The notes under the pieces are model-generated. The model searched no databases. It was not told the DNA's origin and worked only from the letters and a program-made list of their open reading frames with translations. From Gnetum montanum (taxonomy: Eukaryota > Streptophyta > Gnetopsida > Gnetales > Gnetaceae), in contig MNCI01007602.1 of assembly GCA_015680685.1 (NCBI GenBank), positions 130,245 through 194,244 of the forward strand: a DNA stretch of 64,000 nt, read 5' to 3'. Shown piece after piece: positions 1-11,125 of this stretch. A program made the translations under genes and the position numbers. The number at the start of each line of letters is the position of its first letter. Positions within the stretch are counted from its first letter, which is position 1.

Positions 1-1692
1 CCCCTTTGTAGCTATGCCTAATGAGCCTCAAGTACCTAAGAATTTTAGGTTGAATATATTTTGCAACTACCACCAATTGTGTGGCCAAAATACAAATTTT
101 TTCTTAGCATTAAAAGATGACATTCAACATATGATTGATCAAATTGGTCCTTAACAAAAATATTCCTATTCAGCCAAAGAACCAATCTATGAACATCTAT
201 AAGGACTTGCTAAATGCTAATAATTTAGGATATACCATTAATTCTATTAGCATTAATAATAATGTAGAGTCAACACATCAATCATTTGTGGTTCATGTAC
301 CTTCCTAAGGTGTCAAAGCTTTAGTCTCACCTTGGCCATAGGCCTCTTTTATCATTAAGGTATCACTAAAAAGGCTTTTCATGCCCTTCATAGTTAGGGC
401 TCCCCAACATGTGACTGCAACAACACAGGCACCCTTTGTTATAAGTGTGCTGAAACATACAAATTCCCCATTTGTCTGAAGTCCAATGGTAGGAACTATA
501 TCACAACCTTCTCACCCAAGGAGGCGTGATGGACACCTAGTAGATAAGATGACCAAGGAATGCACCACACTAGGCCCCCCTAAGCTTGCCTCTTTGTTGG
601 AATTTCCTATGGCCTTATCGCCAAAAGCCACCTTCACACACACATGTGTGCAACAACCAACCCTTGCAGCTCGAAAGCCCACAATTCAACCAAAAGCCAC
701 TTCTCCTCCCTTAGAAATCCATCCTTTAGGATGTATAGAGGAAAAAAAACCACCAATCACCTAGACATTGGACAAGATTTCTTAGACACACTCACATAAG
801 TTAGATAGGCCCTAAAATAGAAAAATACAACTTTAATTTTGTACGATTTAATAATGACTTCTATGGCACATTGTGAAGCTTTAATCCATATGTTGGCATC
901 TATTCCTATGAAGGAAGATATGCTAGTAGAGGAAAGAGCCATCCATGCTATCATGCTATCACCTATGGATGAAGAGTCATGATCAACCCCTTTAACTTTT
1001 CATGATGAAGCCATTAAAGCTGATCTCAAAAGGGGTCAAGTAACCATCGCTTCCATGTTCATAACAATTTGTGTAGGTCAATACAAGATTTTTAGGATGT
1101 ATGTTGATGACAAGGTAGCACCCAATGTAATTCTATTCCCTGTTGCTGAAAAACTGGGTCTAGTGGACAAAATCAATCCTATAACAACTTATTTTTTTGA
1201 AGTTGTTCAACAGGGCATGCGCTGTGGTCAAGAGAACTATCACTATCAACTTTGTGGAAAGGGAGTAGTTCCCCACTAGTGCACAATTCATCATGGTAGA
1301 AGAAATTCTTGGGTTCAATTTGATCTTGGGAAGATCTTGGTTACCCCAACTATGGGTTATCTCTTCGTTGATACACTAGGAGATCCACCTACACTATGTA
1401 GGTGGAGAGGTGATGATCTTTGGTGACAAGGTAGCCCCTCAAGCTATCAACAATATAAACATGGATCAAGGGTCAGAAATAGAAGTCTCCAAAGATGTGT
1501 CACCTATCCATGTTGAAACCTAATGTTGTTCCGCAAATAAGCCAAGCAAAAATAATGACCTGCACAAAGAAACTATATGGGTAGAGTTGCCTTTTTCAAT
1601 AGAAGATGATAGCCTAGAGGAGTACTAGCTTAAGTCTTCCAGGCCATACACCTTGCCTAACCCACATTGGGTTAGGAAATAATTACACGATT
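1..1692 (+). pseudogene. Tat-like copy A: gag C-terminus and protease remnant
   Basis: This is the sense-strand end of gag and the aspartic protease region of a decayed Tat-lineage Ty3/gypsy element, collinear with copy B at about 49,630-51,290. The first 160 bases encode a knuckle-like stretch (FCNYHQLCGQ) followed by LKDDIQHMIDQ; B has FCDYHQLCVH and LQDDIQRLIDL. From about 1,055 a protease-like region shows the flap-side motif YVDDKVAPNVI (canonical VDxGSxxNVL) and, near 1,310-1,350, a GFNLILGRSWL-like stretch seen at the protease end in this lineage. The canonical DxG is changed to DD in both copies. Several stops and at least one frameshift interrupt it, so it is not functional. It ends near 1,680 in NPHWVRK, just before a tandem repeat tract and the antisense gene. 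Confidence 0.85.
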
Positions 1693-1789
1693 AGGGCATG
1701 TCCCCACTTTTCTCTTTTAATTCTTTTATCTTTACTATCAATGTTTGTATAGTTTCAACTTTGTGTTGTGTTTACCTTTCACATTGGTT

Positions 1790-2045
1790 ACATTGCTATG
1801 GCCCAAAATAGCCTTAAATTATTGCATGACCGACCAATGCCTAAAACTAGCAGCCCACTCTTTCTGTTAATTACCCATGGCTCAAAATGACCTTAAACTA
1901 GCTGTGGCCCAAAATGGCCTTAAACTAACTATGGCCCGAAATGGCCTTAAACTAGCTATGGTCCAAAACAGCCTTAAACTATCATATGGCCTGAAATGGC
2001 CTTAAACTAGAGCATGGGACCCATAAGGGGCCTAACTATATCAAT
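1790..2045 (+). repeat. Degenerate tandem repeat after protease (copy A)
   Basis: Seven or more degenerate units of about 28-40 bases share a core close to ATGGCCCGAAATGGCC followed by TTAAACTAGC. The same family follows protease in copy B (51,385-51,520) and the duplicated protease end at 7,605-8,075. It separates protease from the 3' end of the antisense gene. No coding potential is seen. Confidence 0.85.
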
Positions 2046-2197
2046 AAATCACTAGGCAAAGGAAATAAAATAAACGTCTTACTTTTCATTAAATTGCAAA
2101 TGAAATACATAGTCCAAAATTATGTTCACATTTAGAATTGGAATATTGCCCAACAATGGGGGTTACATTTCAAAATTTTAAAATCTCAATGAATATG

Positions 2198-5100
2198 CTA
2201 TGGGTTCTCTCCTACATCTTTATCTATCATCCCACTAGGTCCTACATCCTTTTCCAGATCCTACATAAATCAAACATGAAATAATAAACCAATAAGTGAG
2301 CAAGGGAATGCATAAGGCTATCATGAGATAAATGGAAATAAGGAAAGATTTAGCTAACCTAATATGGGCTCGCATCCATGTCTGGTGGTATTCTATCAAG
2401 ACCAGATGCCAAGTGCCAGAGGATTTCTTCCTCAGTCAAAATTGCCTAGTCTTCCTCCCCTAAATCAATGCTTGTTAAGATTTTCCCTTTCTACATGGCC
2501 ATTGATGCTGGTAGCCCTAGAGAAAACGTAGCAAATGTTGGCCTCTCTAGAAGGCATGGTCACTTCCTTCTTAGGAGATTCACTAACCACTAAGTGTTTC
2601 ATGAATCTATCATAGGCCTTGGTAGCATCAATCACATTAAGCAATAGCTCATGACCTTGCCATTCTATAGATGCATCTCTATACCTTTGGCAGTAAGTAG
2701 CATGTTCCATTTTGTACATATGTTTATGATTCTTTTGTGCTTACCCCCATTCATATACTCTGATGCTATAATCCTTCCAATCTTGATTCTTTTGGGCTAA
2801 AAGATCCATTTGCAGATGTTGTTCAATTACTTCACATGTGGATTCATTTTTGCCTCCTATGTCCAACCATATCCAATGTAATCAATTACAGCTGTATGCC
2901 AACTACCATCTAAATTATCATGGGCCATTAGGAATTCATTTCACAACCACGAGTCTTCTAGCTCATCTCCCTGACTCACCTTTTCTTTTTTGAGTTTCTA
3001 AACTCATTTCCAGAGATCTTCATTGACATGCCTACACTCCTATAGTGATTGTGCTGAGTGTAGTGCACATTTTCTCACCTCATCATATACATGAAGAGGC
3101 ATGGCTTCAACTTCAACTTCCCGTTTCGAGTCCCATTTAATTCATGAAGTTGTTGTACCAAAAGCAAGAAAATGTTATTCATAAGATGGTGGAAAAAATA
3201 GAATGACATAAAAAGAAAATTTGATAGCCCAAAAGCACCTATCTTAGGGTCAATTTGGTTCAAGAAATTGATCATATCACCCACTATACCTTCCATGAAA
3301 GCAAATTTCACTGGGTTTTTGTCCATGATTGTAGGTGAAAAGTAGATGAAGAATTAGGGACCTTAATAGAAGTAGCACGCACTGCGCAACAAAGCATGTT
3401 AGTCCTATAAAGAAAAGAAGAAAAAGGAGAGGGAAACAACAAGAAAACAAACAAATAGAAGAGGATGAGAGGAAAGAGAAAAAGTGAGAGGATAACATAA
3501 ATGGCAATGCAAAGCTCCTACCCAACAAACCCTCATGAATGAGAGTGGGGGATTTGTCCATCTGCACACTCTCAAACAAACCAACATAATCACCATCCTC
3601 GAAATATAGCCCTTCTTCTTCAAGCTACTTTAATAGTGTGATGGCATCCTCAACTATCATACATCCCTTAGGTTATGGAAAACTATCTACAAAAACCTCC
3701 TCTATAGCAATGACCTCCTCTTTTGTAGCAGGGGCCTCCTCTTCTATGGCAAGAGCCTCCTCTTCTATAGTAGGGGCTCCTTCTTTGGCAGTAGAGTTCT
3801 TTTCCTCATCTACTATTCAGAAGCCAAGGTTAGAGTGCTAGTCTAACATATGTGCATGAAAAAAAAGGGAAAAAAGAAACAAATAGGCTAACTAAAGCAT
3901 ACTCACCAAGGAACTTAGACTGTACATTATGAACTCTGATGCATAGCTGTTTACCCTTTTCTTCAATTGCACATGAGGGTTCCTCTACAAGATGAGGCTT
4001 TTTAATTTATAACTTTGATTTAAATGTCTCCATAATAAGATGTGCCCTCCTCACTGAATTTTTGGTGTTAACAAGAGGAGCCTCTCCAAGGCTGTCATGC
4101 GCATGAAAGGATAGTCCTACTTGATCCTTGGTTGTTATTAAAAAAGACTCCCTGATGGTTTTCGGAGGGTATTGAGACTAGATGATGAAGAATATGTGGT
4201 GGATCAATGGTTTGGATATCCGGGTACAATCATGCATCACCCAGATCGCATTCTCCTAGACCACCAAAAATTCTGCAAACCTATGCAAACACGTTATGAA
4301 AAATGCAAAGTGCACATGGAAACAGGCATCAAGTTTGCCACGTAGTTGGATCATCTTAGCCTGTAAGCCTTCTACAAGATATCTAGCCTAGTTGTATTGC
4401 GTTCCCTTCTCCATTACATCGCTCATAATCCAAGCTTGCTCTACTCCAAGAATTTTTTCTTGGAAAAGTAGCTTGGGAAAAGCACAAGCCTGAAAGATGG
4501 GGTAAATCTATTGGGCTACCTCCAATTTGACTTTTTTCATATAAATGCCCTTGTGATCCTTGTCAATCCCTAGCCATTCTTCGATATCTCCTTGATTGTT
4601 TAGATCCTTTCTAGTCTTTTTACCCATGGGTAAACAATCAAAAGGGACACCGAAGAGATCTGAAAAGAGGTTATCAGTAATCTCAAAGATCACCTGCATG
4701 TTGTAAACTCATGTGGGAAAGTGATCAGCACTTTCTGTAAAGGAATCAACAAGGGTAATCATTTTTGCTGCTAATATGCTTGGGTTCACAACCAAAAAGA
4801 TATCCATAAGCCCAACCTCTTAAAACTTCTAGATAATTGTTGTTGGGGCCCCATTGCACAACCAATGCTATGATTCATCAACGTCGCCATATTTAAAGAG
4901 AAGGTAATTACTGTAACCTCCTTCGATTTGGCTCTTTCTGCATAACCAAAAAATAGAATTAGACATGTAAAAAAATCAAATCAAGAATGCATGAGAATGA
5001 ACACATAATATAACTCACCTAACAAAAATGGTGTAGGAAATGATGGTACTTGCACTAGTACTTCTTCTACAGTGGGTATCTAGCAAGATGTCCATTCACC

Positions 5101-6880
5101 ATCCAACCACCCAAGATCCTCACACTTCTTATAGAATTTAGAGTACTTGGTTCGATAAGTTTTCAAATCTACTCCAAGATACTCTATAACACTAGCATGC
5201 ACATTCTCAATAGAGGAGAACTCTTGTAGGCCCGTTTGAGCTAGGGCAAACACCCCCTCTCTATCATGAAGATCATCCTTATCGATAAAAAATCTGGCAA
5301 CTAATAAAACATAATAAGCACTCCAAATCATACAAGACAAAAAAAAAATGTCTAATCATCTTAATGAGACTCACCCTCTAGCATAGTAGATGGTTCCAAG
5401 TGGATTTTGGAAGACTATTCCCATATGACTAGTAATGAACAAAGTATTATATTTGTGGTAGCATTTGAACTCTAGCACTACCCAAATCCAAGAAAAGAGT
5501 CTTAAGCCTTTTAGGTGTTGACTTGAGCCCCTTGCCCCTTCCCCTTAGTAGATCCATTTTTCATGAATTTTAGGATGCCTCAATTTTCTTTAGGCAATAA
5601 TGTTTCAATCAAGACACCTGATGTTTTAGCAGGCAAATGTGACCATAAGATTATGCTAAAGTGATGAAGCAAGAATTCTAAGAATTCCTATGCACCCTCC
5701 TGGAACCAAACTTCTTGGTTCCCTACTCGCGCATGGGGTGTAGGGACATTGGGCATAGGGGCACTTATACAACATAGAATCCCTACCAGCTCAACTACAA
5801 TTAGGATTGGCTTGAATATAACCCTGCATTTCACAATAAAAATGTTAGTGCATAGTAAAGGTAATTTTTAAAATAAAAAAAAATGTGTGTTTGAAAATTG
5901 TTTTCATGTTTTACTTACACTCTTGAAGAATGTAACAATTTCCTATGTAAAATTTCTCTAAGCGTTCCATTTCTATAAAGTGTAGCAATTTTCTATAAAT
6001 ACTTTTCTAAGTATGGAGCATGACAATCATAGAATAAGCAATCAAGCCAAAATTTTTTCTAAGTGTTCATCCTGCCCCTATGGTATCCCACGTAGTGTAG
6101 CAACTAAACCCTATGAAATGTAGTAGCTACACCCCATGTAGCGTAGCAGCTCTATCCCGTGTAGTGTAGTAGCTGCATCTCATGTAGCATAGCAAGTGTC
6201 ATGCTCCTCGAGAGCGTAGCAATGCAAACAGACAAACATTTCTAGTTTGCAAGTTATGTTATCAAGGACAACATGACCCAAGGGTAGCATGGGACACTTA
6301 CAAAGACCTTGCCCTATTCCACCATGTGGAACACACAAAAAAAATCCATCATGCAAACATGCAGTATCAAGAAACCCTCCCCACACATGTTACACTACAC
6401 AGGATGCATAGAACCCTCATTCATTAACACCGCATAGGACACAACAGGACCCTTGTTTTACCACACCTCACCCAGCACCTAGAGGCCTTTGACAAAACCC
6501 TTGCCATTACCATGACATACCAAAAAATAAAATAAAATTAATAAAGGGAAAAAATGGTGCATCCATGGCACCTAACCATGGTAGCCACAATATAATGACC
6601 ATGGTGATGGTAGTGGTCATGGCACTGTAGCCATGGTAGCATGGTAGCTAGAGTGCATTAGTCATGGAAAAGGCAATGATAATAGTAGTCCCCACTAAAG
6701 GTAAATTGCCCCAAAATCCCAAGATAAAAAAATGATGAAAATGAAATGACTAGAGTAGTGTAACGGCCTACCAAGCAAGCAGTGCCTTTTGACGCTCTTC
6801 CACGCATGCTCTAGGAAGATGTTGTAGGGTGTGCTCCCCTTCATCCAAATTTGCAAGACCTAGGTGTCTACGCTCACTTT
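2198..6880 (-). pseudogene. Antisense spliced cargo gene, copy A (FCP1-like domain protein)
   Basis: This multi-exon gene lies antisense to the retrotransposon, between PR and RT, and is collinear with the copy at 51,702-56,014. Exons inferred on the minus strand: exon 1 about 6,880-6,772 (donor GTAGGC); exon 2 5,823-5,375 (acceptor TGCAG, donor GTGAGT); exon 3 5,293-5,019 (GTGAGT); exon 4 4,937-3,907 (GTGAGT); exon 5 from 3,842, 3' end uncertain; exon 6 3,381-3,239; exon 7 about 3,140-2,359 (donor GTTAGC); exon 8 2,260-2,198, ending in TAG. Phases at exons 1/2 and 2/3 match the other copy. Exon 2 carries a diverged FCP1-like HAD domain, exon 4 the NLFSDLFGVP segment, and exon 7 a charged segment. 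It has many stops and no clear ATG in exon 1, so it is a pseudogene. Product function is unknown; a pseudophosphatase-like role is inference. Confidence 0.8.
5375..5823 (-). other. Exon 2 of antisense gene A: FCP1-like HAD domain
   Basis: The 449-nt exon translates to an FCP1/NLI-interacting-factor-like pattern: ILIVVELVGILC (motif I, where the family has DxDxTL or DxNGLL), then EVWFQEGA and EFLEFLLHHFSIILWS (FR.GA..FL.FLL.RF.VGVWSS in plant FCP1-like proteins), then IETLLP, and finally YNTLFITSHM and NPLGTIY. The last part aligns with NTLLVDDSPYK and NPPGT of the family. The motif I Asp is Glu and the DD pair is TS, so catalysis is not expected. Length and splice phases equal those of the second copy. 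Two in-frame TAG/TGA stops are present. Confidence 0.75.
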
Positions 6881-7021
6881 AGTGCACCACTGTCTTATTG
6901 TAAAGCTCTAGCCTATCAATGGTTATGCTTTCTAAGGGAAACACTCTCTTTTCTAGACTGCGCTATGCTCAGGACTGTTAGCTCTAACAGTGAAAATGAT
7001 AGGTTTACCATGGGTAAATCC

Positions 7022-7031
7022 CTATTTATAC
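7022..7031 (-). promoter_or_regulatory. TATA box of antisense gene A
   Basis: GTATAAATAG on the minus strand, about 140 bases upstream of the exon 1 region. The equivalent boxes of the other two copies lie 131 and 152 bases upstream of their ATGs. Confidence 0.6.
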
Positions 7032-7061
7032 CCTTTAGGGTTACATAATATGTCACTTTTC

Positions 7062-7320
7062 TAGTCATCCTATGGCCATCAACATATCTACAAAGCAACG
7101 GTCCAAAGTTGAATTTCCTGATCACATACCTATGGCAAATAATGAGATGCATGAGGCAAACACATATGAAAAGATAGAAGAGGCAGGTAACCTCTTAGAA
7201 GATGCTCTTTGGGTAGAATTAGCATTTGATGTAGTGAGTGAGGATCAAAAGACTACTAGATAGTGTAATCTAGGCCTTATGCACCTCCTAACCCACATCG
7301 AGTTAGGAAGCAACTATGCA
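7062..7320 (+). pseudogene. Second copy of the protease C-terminal end
   Basis: Reads AINISTKQRSKVEF through DALWVELAF to PNPHRVRKQL, matching the end of copy B protease (AINNLNTKQGSEV, ENIWVELSF, VNPRKVRR). It starts abruptly about 35 bases outside the TATA box of antisense gene A. Since a protease end already lies at 1,440-1,690, copy A carries this segment twice, which points to an unequal exchange or tandem duplication between related elements. It is followed by another tract of the AAATGGCCTTAAACTAG repeat. Confidence 0.75.
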
Positions 7321-7604
7321 ACTAAGGTATCCCCTTTGTCTAAAATGTGCTATGTGCCTACCCACCATCTACTTCTGCACATCTTGTATTTTGGATTTTT
7401 GCTTATGTTGCATTTGTTTTGCTTGAATTAGTATTATTTTATACTCATTATTTCTTATGTTAGTATGCATCATTCTTCTTTGTTCACACATTTATTTACT
7501 TTGTTTATGCATTCATCTGCTTTGTTTACACATTCACTCGATTAGTTTACACTTTTGCAATTATTATGTTAATGCATGACAAACATCAATATGGATAAAA
7601 ATAA

Positions 7605-8075
7605 TAAACACATGGCCTAGAATGGCCTTAAACTAGCAATATATGGCTTAGAATGGCTTTAAACTACTACTTTTAAGTTCATCACCAGTGGCCAAGAATA
7701 GCCTTAAACTAGTAAAATGTGGCCTAGAATGGCCTTAAACTATCACTATGGCCTAGAATGACCTCAAAATATCATTGTTAATCAAATCACAACCATGAAG
7801 GAGATAAAAATATGCAGCCCAAGACATCCTTAAACTATAGCAATCACAAAGGAGATAGTAATGCATGGCTTAGAATAACTACAACCCAAAATGGCCTTAA
7901 ACTACCACATCGGCCCACTACACCCTTAAAATAGCAATGTGCAGCCTAGAATGGACAAAAAAAGTAGAATTGGCCTTCCTGCTATGGACTTAAACTAGCA
8001 TAAGGCCTTTTAAGGCTTTAAATTGACAACAGACTCGCTATGGCTTGCAATGGTCCAATATTGCCATGGCTCACA
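7605..8075 (+). repeat. Degenerate tandem repeat after the second protease end
   Basis: About ten units of roughly 28-45 bases with the core GGCCTAGAATGGCCTTAAACTA, the same family as at 1,790-2,045 and 51,385-51,520 but with longer, more diverged spacing. Confidence 0.8.
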
Positions 8076-8264
8076 ATGGCCCAGACTTGCACAATCCTAG
8101 AAAACGTAGTAAAATCATCATATAGGGATAAAAGTTTACACATTACAATTGCCAAATGATCATCCATAGAAAATGTAATATAAATAGAAATACATAGCAT
8201 GAACAACATCATATGGCAAAAATGTAGCGAAAGAAGCCTAGTGGAAGGTATATCTCATCATGCT

Positions 8265-9500
8265 TAGCCAATAACGCTAGGTGGGATGGAGGTTCTACTT
8301 CCTCCACTGAGTCTTTAGGGCCTACAGCGTCACTTGGTACCTACCACAACCATTAAAAAATATGTGTGATTAGTAATCAACCATGCATTATATGAGCTAA
8401 CTCAAAACATAAAAGCATAAAAAAATCAACATGTGGAGAGTGTAGTCTCATAGTCATGGAGAGCATAGTCTCCCCATAGTGCCACACCTAGTGCCCTGCT
8501 TTGCCCTACCACCATGGCAAGCTGTGCCTCTATTGCTACCCCTCAAAAACACAAGAAAAAAGAGGGGAAAAGAAAAGGGATAGAAAGAAGCATTGCAAAA
8601 CCCCATCCCCATAGTACTTGCCCTATAATCCCCACTACTATTGAAACCTAGCATTGGTCACGGTCATGTTGCACAAGGCATGATGGTAGTCATGGCCCTT
8701 GTGGTTGTGCTACAACATGTAATGTGTGGAGCCCTAACCTCACGGCAAAAAAATAGATGCACATACCCTGCCACCAAACAGTTGTGGCCCCCTATGGTCA
8801 TGTAGTAGTAGTTGTGGTCCTTGCGGTTATGCCTCAGAGTAGCAATAAACCCCACAAAAAATAATAAAAAATGTGCAGCAAGAAGAAGGCCCCTCTCCCA
8901 CCATGTAAAATCCCAACACCTACACTAATGGTAGTCCTCAAAACCTATGCAACCCCCAAGCCCCATGAAGCCTTACATATGCAACCCTCACATGACCTTA
9001 GATCCCAATGCTACACCACCAAAAATAAAATAATAATAGTAGTGGTGCCCAATGGCAAGCATGACCTCCTAGTCACGTTGTGAAACATGTTCATAGTCCT
9101 AGTTCCTTCCCACTTGCATAGCCTTAATGGACCCAGACAAAAAAAATCACAATCCCTATGGTAGCATCATGTAGCATGGTGGTATCTACTATGGGTAGCA
9201 CCGAAGGCTCAAGACCTTGCAAAACCTTCCCAACCATTATGCTACATTCCAGGTGATGTGCAACTATGGTAGCCACTTCCATGGTAGGGAACATAAGGTG
9301 GTACCACGGGAATATGCTCCCTAAAACCCTTGAAACCCTCACCAAGGAAAAATCCACAAGAAGAAAATGAGCAAAGGGGGAGGGCATAATTAGTGTACTT
9401 GGCTAACATAGATGGCCTCCTTTCCTCCATGCATGCTTGTGATAGGCAACTTAGTGTCACCTTCCACTTAGCAACATTTGCCAACCTTGGGTGAAGGCAT
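8265..9500 (-). pseudogene. Antisense cargo gene, deleted copy C
   Basis: A third, shortened copy of the antisense gene. Exon 1 is recognisable: ATG at 9,500, then a frame reading ANVAKWKVTLSCLSQACMEE, comparable with LAKVGKVKKTLRRGL and RACVEERQKAL in the two other copies, ending at a probable donor (GTACAC) at about 9,398. The sequence from 9,390 down to about 8,430 resembles intron 1 of copy A, with short GTAGC and CATGG repeats; I cannot find exons 2-7. At 8,321 an acceptor-like GCTGTAG is followed by an acidic frame (KDSVEEVEPP), a possible relic of the last exon. The middle of the gene seems deleted or replaced. Confidence 0.5.
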
Positions 9501-9630
9501 ACACTCTAATGCATCATCTTTCCCCAACTACACTCTCCACAGATAGCAAAGGTAGAAATAGCAGTAAGACTATGCTTCTAACATTGTAGTGAAATGGAAA
9601 AAATGAAAAGTTGCAATGGTGAAACCATGT

Positions 9631-9638
9631 CTATATAC
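9631..9638 (-). promoter_or_regulatory. TATA box of antisense gene C
   Basis: TATATAG on the minus strand, 131 bases upstream of the exon 1 ATG at 9,500. Its position matches the TATA boxes of antisense copies A and B. Confidence 0.5.
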
Positions 9639-9972
9639 CCCCTAGGATCATTGAATGATCCACCAACCCAACACTATGCTCCATACCAAATGCCCAATGG
9701 ATAGCGTGGTTAGGTGAGAGTGTAGTCAACCGTTCTTAGCCTAAAATTGTGATTTTTTACTGTCCTACAAATGTGTAAATCAATTCCACACCTTGAGCAT
9801 GGCTAGCTCTTCCTAGAATGTTATGTTTGATGCATCCATAGCCTCTAGAAGCCAAAAAATTACACAAAAATGTTTACCTTCCATAGCAACTTGCATGCAT
9901 AGTTAGGAAAATTTCATTGGATTGCTTTTCCCATTTGTGCATATTGACTTTGCGAAACAGCTGCCACTTGAC

Positions 9973-9997
9973 ATTTTTTTTCTAGTCTATTTTGTAG
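9973..9997 (+). promoter_or_regulatory. Candidate 3' splice acceptor before RT (copy A)
   Basis: A T-rich tract (CATTTTTTTTCTAGTCTATT) ends in TTTGTAG just upstream of the first RT-side codons at 10,007. It would suit a sense-strand intron joining PR to RT across the antisense gene; Ogre elements of the Tat lineage are known to have a PR-RT intron. The conserved GTTAGGA at the protease end of all three copies (for example 51,266) is a possible donor. This is inference. Confidence 0.3.
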
Positions 9998-10006
9998 GAA
10001 CATGAC

Positions 10007-11125
10007 ATGGCTATGCATGAGCATATCTTCTTGCCTGTGGTCCTCACAGGACCTTATGGCAACATCAAACAATGCATTGACCCTCATTACCTAGACCTCA
10101 AGACCATAACCTACAATGAATACATAGGATCCATAGAAGCAGTACCAGATTGGCTTGACCATCTAGTTAAGGCCCTTGATCTAGAGGTAGGGGATAGCAC
10201 AGAGGATTCCCTTACTGAGATTCCTATGGTAACACATAATGATGAGGTGAAAACACTAAAACTAAGCTCCTCTCTAGAATCCTAGTATGCTCACAACATC
10301 ACTAGAGTGCTTAATGATAACATCAAAGCATTCACATGGTCATACGAGGACATGATAGGCCTAGATCCTTAGCTAGTCCAACATAATATCATCCATAATC
10401 CCTACATCAAACCAATTAAGCAAAAATCACACAAGCTCATACCTAATGTGGAATTAGTAGTTCATGATGAGGTCACCAAGCTCTATAAAGATGGTTTCAT
10501 CTAGGATATTCACTATGTTGATTGGGTCTCCAACATTGTAGTTGTGCCCAAGAAAAATGGAAGTATACACATTTGCATAGACTTCAAGGACCTAAATAAG
10601 GCAACCATCAAGGATGACTTCATGTTTCCTAGGATCGATCAACTGATTGATACCATGGCTGGACATGCCTTGTTGTCCTTCATAAATGGGTTATCTAGCT
10701 ACAACCAAATTAGGATCAACCTTGAGCACCAGCTCATTATAACCTTCATGACCCCCTAGGGTACATTTTGCTACACAATGATGCCTTTTAGATTAAAAAA
10801 TGTAGGAGCAACCTATCAATGCATAATGACATACATCTTTAGTGACTACATGCATAGTTTTCTTAATGACTACATAGATGATATAGCAGTTAATTCCAAA
10901 GTGTCCCACAACCATGCAAGTGACTTAGACTTAGTGCTTAAACATTACCGAAAACATGAGCTTAGTATAAATCCCAAGAAGTATGTTTTTGGTGTTAGAA
11001 TGGGTAGGATTCTTGGCTTTGTAGTGTGCGAAGCAAGTATACACATAGATCCTAACAAGATTAAGGCCATAACCAACTTAGCACTACCGACTAACCTTAA
11101 GAAGCTATGAGGATTGTAGGGTAGA
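10007..11125 (+). pseudogene. Tat-like copy A reverse transcriptase
   Basis: RT region of the sense-strand pol. The N-terminal linker (10,007-10,500) includes TWSYEDMIGLDP. The fingers/palm follow: IHICIDFKDLNKATIKDDF at 10,566, then MAGHALLSFINGLSSYNQI, then MMPFRLKNVGATYQ at 10,778. The catalytic box is YIDD at 10,871-10,882 and is intact, unlike YMDN in copy B. The palm ends near INPKKYVFGV. In-frame TAG stops (for example after KLSSSLES and at DP*LVQ) replace Gln or Trp codons, so it is a pseudogene, but the frame is well kept. Confidence 0.9.

Noticed and set aside
486-764. 92-codon plus-strand open frame
   Set aside because: Falls in the poorly aligned gag-PR linker of copy A; Pro/Thr-rich without counterpart in copy B.
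1790-2045. CRISPR-like regularly spaced repeats
   Set aside because: Units are degenerate and contiguous, without unique spacers, in a plant retroelement context.
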